Assembly: GCA_022605955.1 (NCBI GenBank)
Contig: JAKCOZ010000257.1
Coordinates: 124,001 to 188,000 of the forward strand
DNA length: 64,000 bases
Source: Rallus limicola
Taxonomy: Eukaryota; Chordata; Aves; Gruiformes; Rallidae
Direction of reading: 5' to 3'
Part shown: positions 59,601 to 64,000 of the stretch, one piece after another
Layout of the letters: the number at the start of each line of letters is the position of its first letter
Numbering within the stretch: the stretch's first letter is position 1
Position numbers and translations under genes: made by a program
Notes under the pieces: model-generated
Databases searched by the model: none
What the model saw: the letters and a program-made list of their open reading frames with translations, nothing else
What the model was told of the DNA's origin: nothing

Positions 59601-62600
59601 AAACTCCCAAAGTAAAGAAGCTAGGCATGAAAGGCATAGCTTGTCTGAAACCTCCTAACAGGACACACAAGCAGACCCTGTCACTTTGGCTCTCAGCCTT
59701 TTCCTTTGCCTGGAAAGAGGGAACATGCCTGGAACCTCCTACGGTGCTTTTCTCGGCCCTAGCAGACTGCAGTTCAAAACATGCTAAACGTCCAGCAAAA
59801 ACTCCCAAAGTAAAGAAGCTAGGCATGAAAGGCATAGCTTGTCTGAAACCTCCTAACAGGACACACAAGCAGACCCTGTCACTTTGGCTCTCAGCCTTTT
59901 CCTTTGCCTGGAAAGAGGGAACATGCATGGAACCTCCTACGGTGCTTTTCTCGGCCCTAGCAGACTGCAGTTCAAAACATGCTAAACGTCCAGCAATAAC
60001 TCCCAAAGTAAAGAAGCTAGGCCTGAAAGGCATAGCTTGTCTGAAACCTCCTAACAGGACACACAAGCAGACCCTGTCACTTTGGCTCTCAGCCTTTTCC
60101 TTTGCCTGGAAAGAGGGAACATGCCTGGAACCTCCTACGGTGCTTTTCTCGGCCCTAGCAGACTGCAGTTCAAAACATGCTAAACGTCCAGCAATAACTC
60201 CCAAAGTAAAGAAGCTAGGCCTGAAAGGCATAGCTTGTCTGAAACCTCCTAACAGGACACACAAGCAGACCCTGTCACTTTGGCTCTCAGCCTTTTCCTT
60301 TGCCTGGAAAGAGGGAACATGCCTGGAACCTCCTACGGTGCTTTTCTCGGCCCTAGCAGACTGCAGTTCAAAACATGCTAAACGTCCAGCAATAACTCCC
60401 AAAGTAAAGAAGCTAGGCCTGAAAGGCATAGCTTGTCTGAAACCTCCTAACAGGACACACAAGCAGACCCTGTCACTTTGGCTCTCAGCCTTTTCCTTTG
60501 CCTGGAAAGAGGGAACATGCCTGGAACCTCCTACGGTGCTTTTCTCGGCCCTAGCAGACTGCAGTTCAAAACATGCTAAACGTCCAGCAATAACTCCCAA
60601 AGTAAAGAAGCTAGGACTGAAAGGCATAGCTTGTCTGAAACCTCCTAACAGGACACACAAGCAGACCCTGTCACTTTGGCTCTCAGCCTTTTCCTTTGCC
60701 TGGAAAGAGGGAACATGCCTGGAACCTCCTACGGTGCTTTTCTCGGCCCTAGCAGACTGCAGTTCAAAACATGCTAAACGTCCAGCAATAACTCCCAAAG
60801 TAAAGAAGCTAGGACTGAAAGGCATAGCTTGTCTGAAACCTCCTAACAGGACACACAAGCAGACCCTGTCACTTTGGCTCTCAGCCTTTTCCTTTGCCTG
60901 GAAAGAGGGAACATGCCTGGAACCTCCTACGGTGCTTTTCTCGGCCCTAGCAGACTGCAGTTCAAAACATGCTAAACGTCCAGCAATAACTCCCAAAGTA
61001 AAGAAGCTAGGACTGAAAGGCATAGCTTGTCTGAAACCTCCTAACAGGACACACAAGCAGACCCTGTCACTTTGGCTCTCAGCCTTTTCCTTTGCCTGGA
61101 AAGAGGGAACATGCCTGCAACCTCCTACGGTGCTTTTCTCGGCCCTAGCAGACTGCAGTTCAAAACATGCTAAACGTCCAGCAATAACTCCCAAAATAAA
61201 GAAGCTAGGACTGAAAGGCATAGCTTGTCTGAAACCTCCTAACAGGACACACAAGCAGACCCTGTCACTTTGGCTCTCAGCCTTTTCCTTTGCCTGGAAA
61301 GAGGGAACATGCCTGGAACCTCCTACGGTGCTTTTCTCGGCCCTAGCAGACTGCAGTTCAAAACATGCTAAACGTCCAGCAATAACTCCCAAAGTAAAGA
61401 AGCTAGGACTGAAAGGCATAGCTTGTCTGAAACCTCCTAACAGGACACACAAGCAGACCCTGTCACTTGGGCTCTCAGCCTTTTCCTTTGCCTGGAAAGA
61501 GGGAACATGCCTGGAACCTCCTACGGTGCTTTTCTCGGCCCTAGCAGACTGCAGTTCAAAACATGCTAAACGTCCAGCAAAAACTCCCAAAGTAAAGAAG
61601 CTAGGACTGAAAGGCATAGCTTGTCTTAAACCTCCTAACAGGACACACAAGCAGACCCTGTCACTTTGGCTCTCAGCCTTTTCCTTTGCCTGGAAAGAGG
61701 GAACATGCCTGCAACCTCCTACGGTGCTTTTCTCGGCCCTAGCAGACTGCAGTTCAAAACATGCTAAACGTCCAGCAATAACTCCCAAAGTAAAGAAGCT
61801 AGGACTGAAAGGCATAGCTTGTCTGAAACCTCCTAACAGGACACACAAGCAGACCCTGTCACTTTGGCTCTCAGCCTTTTCCTTTGCCTGGAAAGAGGGA
61901 ACATGCCTGGAACCTCCTACGGTGCTTTTCTCGGCCCTAGCAGACTGCAGTTCAAAACATGCTAAACGTCCAGCAAAAACTCCCAAAGTAAAGAAGCTAG
62001 GACTGAAAGGCATAGCTTGTCTGAAACCTCCTAACAGGACACACAAGCAGACCCTGTCACTTTGGCTCTCAGCCTTTTCCTTTGCCTGGAAAGAGGGAAC
62101 ATGCCTGGAACCTCCTACGGTGCTTTTCTCGGCCCTAGCAGACTGCAGTTCAAAACATGCTAAACGTCCAGCAATAACTCCCAAAGTAAAGAAGCTAGGC
62201 ATGAAAGGCATAGCTTGTCTGAAACCTCCTAACAGGACACACAAGCAGACCCTGTCACTTTGGCTCTCAGCCTTTTCCTTTGCCTGGAAAGAGGGAACAT
62301 GCATGGAACCTCCTACGGTGCTTTTCTCGGCCCTAGCAGACTGCAGTTCAAAACATGCTAAACGTCCAGCAATAACTCCCAAAGTAAAGAAGCTAGGCAT
62401 GAAAGGCATAGCTTGTCTGAAACCTCCTAACAGGACACACAAGCAGACCCTGTCACTTTGGCTCTCAGCCTTTTCCTTTGCCTGGAAAGAGGGAACATGC
62501 CTGGAACCTCCTACGGTGCTTTTCTCGGCCCTAGCAGACTGCAGTTCAAAACATGCTAAACGTCCAGCAATAACTCCCAAAGTAAAGAAGCTAGGCCTGA

Positions 62601-64000
62601 AAGGCATAGCTTGTCTGAAACCTCCTAACAGGACACACAAGCAGACCCTGTCACTTTGGCTCTCAGCCTTTTCCTTTGCCTGGAAAGAGGGAACATGCCT
62701 GGAACCTCCTACGGTGCTTTTCTCGGCCCTAGCAGACTGCAGTTCAAAACATGCTAAACGTCCAGCAATAACTCCCAAAGTAAAGAAGCTAGGCATGAAA
62801 GGCATAGCTTGTCTGAAACCTCCTAACAGGACACACAAGCAGACCCTGTCACTTTGGCTCTCAGCCTTTTCCTTTGCCTGGAAAGAGGGAACATGCCTGG
62901 AACCTCCTACGGTGCTTTTCTCGGCCCTAGCAGACTGCAGTTCAAAACATGCTAAACGTCCAGCAATAACTCCCAAAGTAAAGAAGCTAGGACTGAAAGG
63001 CATAGCTTGTCTGAAACCCCCTAACAGGACACACAAGCAGACCCTGTCACTTGGGCTCTCAGCCTTTTCCTTTGCCTGGAAAGAGGGAACATGCCTGGAA
63101 CCTCCTACGGTGCTTTTCTCGGCCCTAGCAGACTGCAGTTCAAAACATGCTAAACGTCCAGCAATAACTCCCAAAGGAAAGAAGTTAGGACTGAAAGGCA
63201 TAGCTTGTCTGAAACCTCCTAACAGGACACACAAGCAGACCCTGTCACTTTGGCTCTCAGCCTTTTCCTTTGCCTGGAAAGAGGGAACATGCCTGGAACC
63301 TCCTACGGTGCTTTTCTCGGCCCTAGCAGACTGCAGTTCAAAACATGCTAAACGTCCAGCAATAACTCCCAAAGTAAAGAAGCTAGGACTGAAAGGCATA
63401 GCTTGTCTGAAACCTCCTAACAGGACACACAAGCAGACCCTGTCACTTTGGCTCTCAGCCTTTTCCTTTGCCTGGAAAGAGGGAACATGCCTGGAACCTC
63501 CTACGGTGCTTTTCTCGGCCCTAGCAGACTGCAGTTCAAAACATGCTAAACGTCCAGCAATAACTCCCAAAGTAAAGAAGCTAGGACTGAAAGGCATAGC
63601 TTGTCTGAAACCTCCTAACAGGACACACAAGCAGACCCTGTCACTTTGGCTCTCAGCCTTTTCCTTTGCCTGGAAAGAGGGAACATGCCTGCAACCTCCT
63701 ACGGTGCTTTTCTCGGCCCTAGCAGACTGCAGTTCAAAACATGCTAAACGTCCAGCAATAACTCCCAAAGTAAAGAAGCTAGGACTGAAAGGCATAGCTT
63801 GTCTGAAACCTCCTAACAGGACACACAAGCAGACCCTGTCACTTTGGCTCTCAGCCTTTTCCTTTGCCTGGAAAGAGGGAACATGCCTGGAACCTCCTAC
63901 GGTGCTTTTCTCGGCCCTAGCAGACTGCAGTTCAAAACATGCTAAACGTCCAGCAAAAACTCCCAAAGTAAAGAAGCTAGGACTGAAAGGCATAGCTTGT

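Larger units (their letters stand above)
13877..64000. repeat. 198-bp satellite array, main homogeneous block
   Basis: From the unit start at 13877 to that at 63971 is 50,094 bp, exactly 253 x 198, so no net indel in 253 units; a 30-base partial unit reaches the window edge. Monomers differ by a handful of recurrent substitutions. The minus strand is open across 13720-63993 (16,757 codons of a 66-residue repeat). The plus strand is open in long runs broken by rare substitutions such as TGCCTGG to TGACTGG at 28642 and CTGAAACC to CTGTAACC at 41234 and 44402. Recurrent variants on the minus frame are mostly amino-acid changing (Ser/Met/Arg, Ile/Phe, Gln/Pro, Ser/Cys), which argues against protein-level selection. 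No CENP-B-box-like motif was seen in the monomer. Confidence 0.97.

Noticed and set aside
13720..63993. A 16,757-codon open frame on the minus strand, a 66-residue repeat protein
   Set aside because: The unit is 198 bp (66 codons) with a stop-free frame on each strand, so any homogenised array gives such a frame. Recurrent variants are mainly amino-acid changing, the opposite strand is also largely open, and there is no promoter, signal or unique terminus. Not annotated as a gene.
1..64000. CRISPR array or bacterial repeat region
   Set aside because: Units are contiguous 198-bp copies without unique spacers, there are no cas genes, and the window contains a vertebrate-type endogenous retrovirus.
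1..64000. CENP-B box in the satellite
   Set aside because: No match to the TTCG....A..CGGG core was seen in the monomer on either strand; a centromere role is therefore argued only from array structure.
1..64000. Known avian satellites (21-bp XhoI/EcoRI W repeats, 41-42-bp microchromosome repeats)
   Set aside because: A-tracts and T-tracts occur, but I see no consistent 21- or 41-bp subperiod in the 198-bp unit, so I do not assign it to those families.

Overview
The window is eukaryotic and almost entirely satellite DNA. A 198-bp monomer (about 49% GC, one PstI site per unit) is repeated head to tail about 306 times, over 1-1005 and 4383-64000. A single LTR retroelement (1006-4382) interrupts it. 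I see no host gene, tRNA, rRNA, CRISPR array or bacterial-type operon. The retroelement points to a bird, probably galliform: it has a tRNA-Trp primer binding site, a 6-bp target duplication, an AATAAACGCCATTTG U3/R junction and an alpharetrovirus-type Gag matrix start. The satellite itself I do not recognise. A long, homogeneous, probably chromosome-specific array fits a centromeric, pericentromeric or other heterochromatic block.

Layout: (1) 1-1005, five monomers. (2) 1006-4382, a 3,377-bp defective endogenous retrovirus with two 253-bp LTRs that look identical, flanked by GGCATG. Inside are the PBS, a stop-interrupted gag remnant, a short reverse-transcriptase remnant, a C-rich then A-rich low-complexity stretch, about 1.4 kb of mostly unassigned sequence with possible env traces, and the polypurine tract. 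(3) 4383-8730, 22 monomers with a perfect-looking six-monomer duplication. (4) 8731-13876, 26 monomers that hold all nine single-base indels of the window. (5) 13877-64000, 253 consecutive monomers with no net indel, organised in overlapping higher-order duplications of about 9-10, 11, 16 and 28-30 monomers.

Because 198 is 66 codons and the monomer has no stop in one frame on each strand, the array gives enormous reading frames on both strands (up to 16,757 codons on the minus strand). I read these as a by-product of homogenisation, not as genes. The functional logic that can be supported is that of a young, probably trans-mobilised (ART-CH-like) alpharetroviral element inside a rapidly homogenising array. 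Its 3' LTR promoter points into the satellite.
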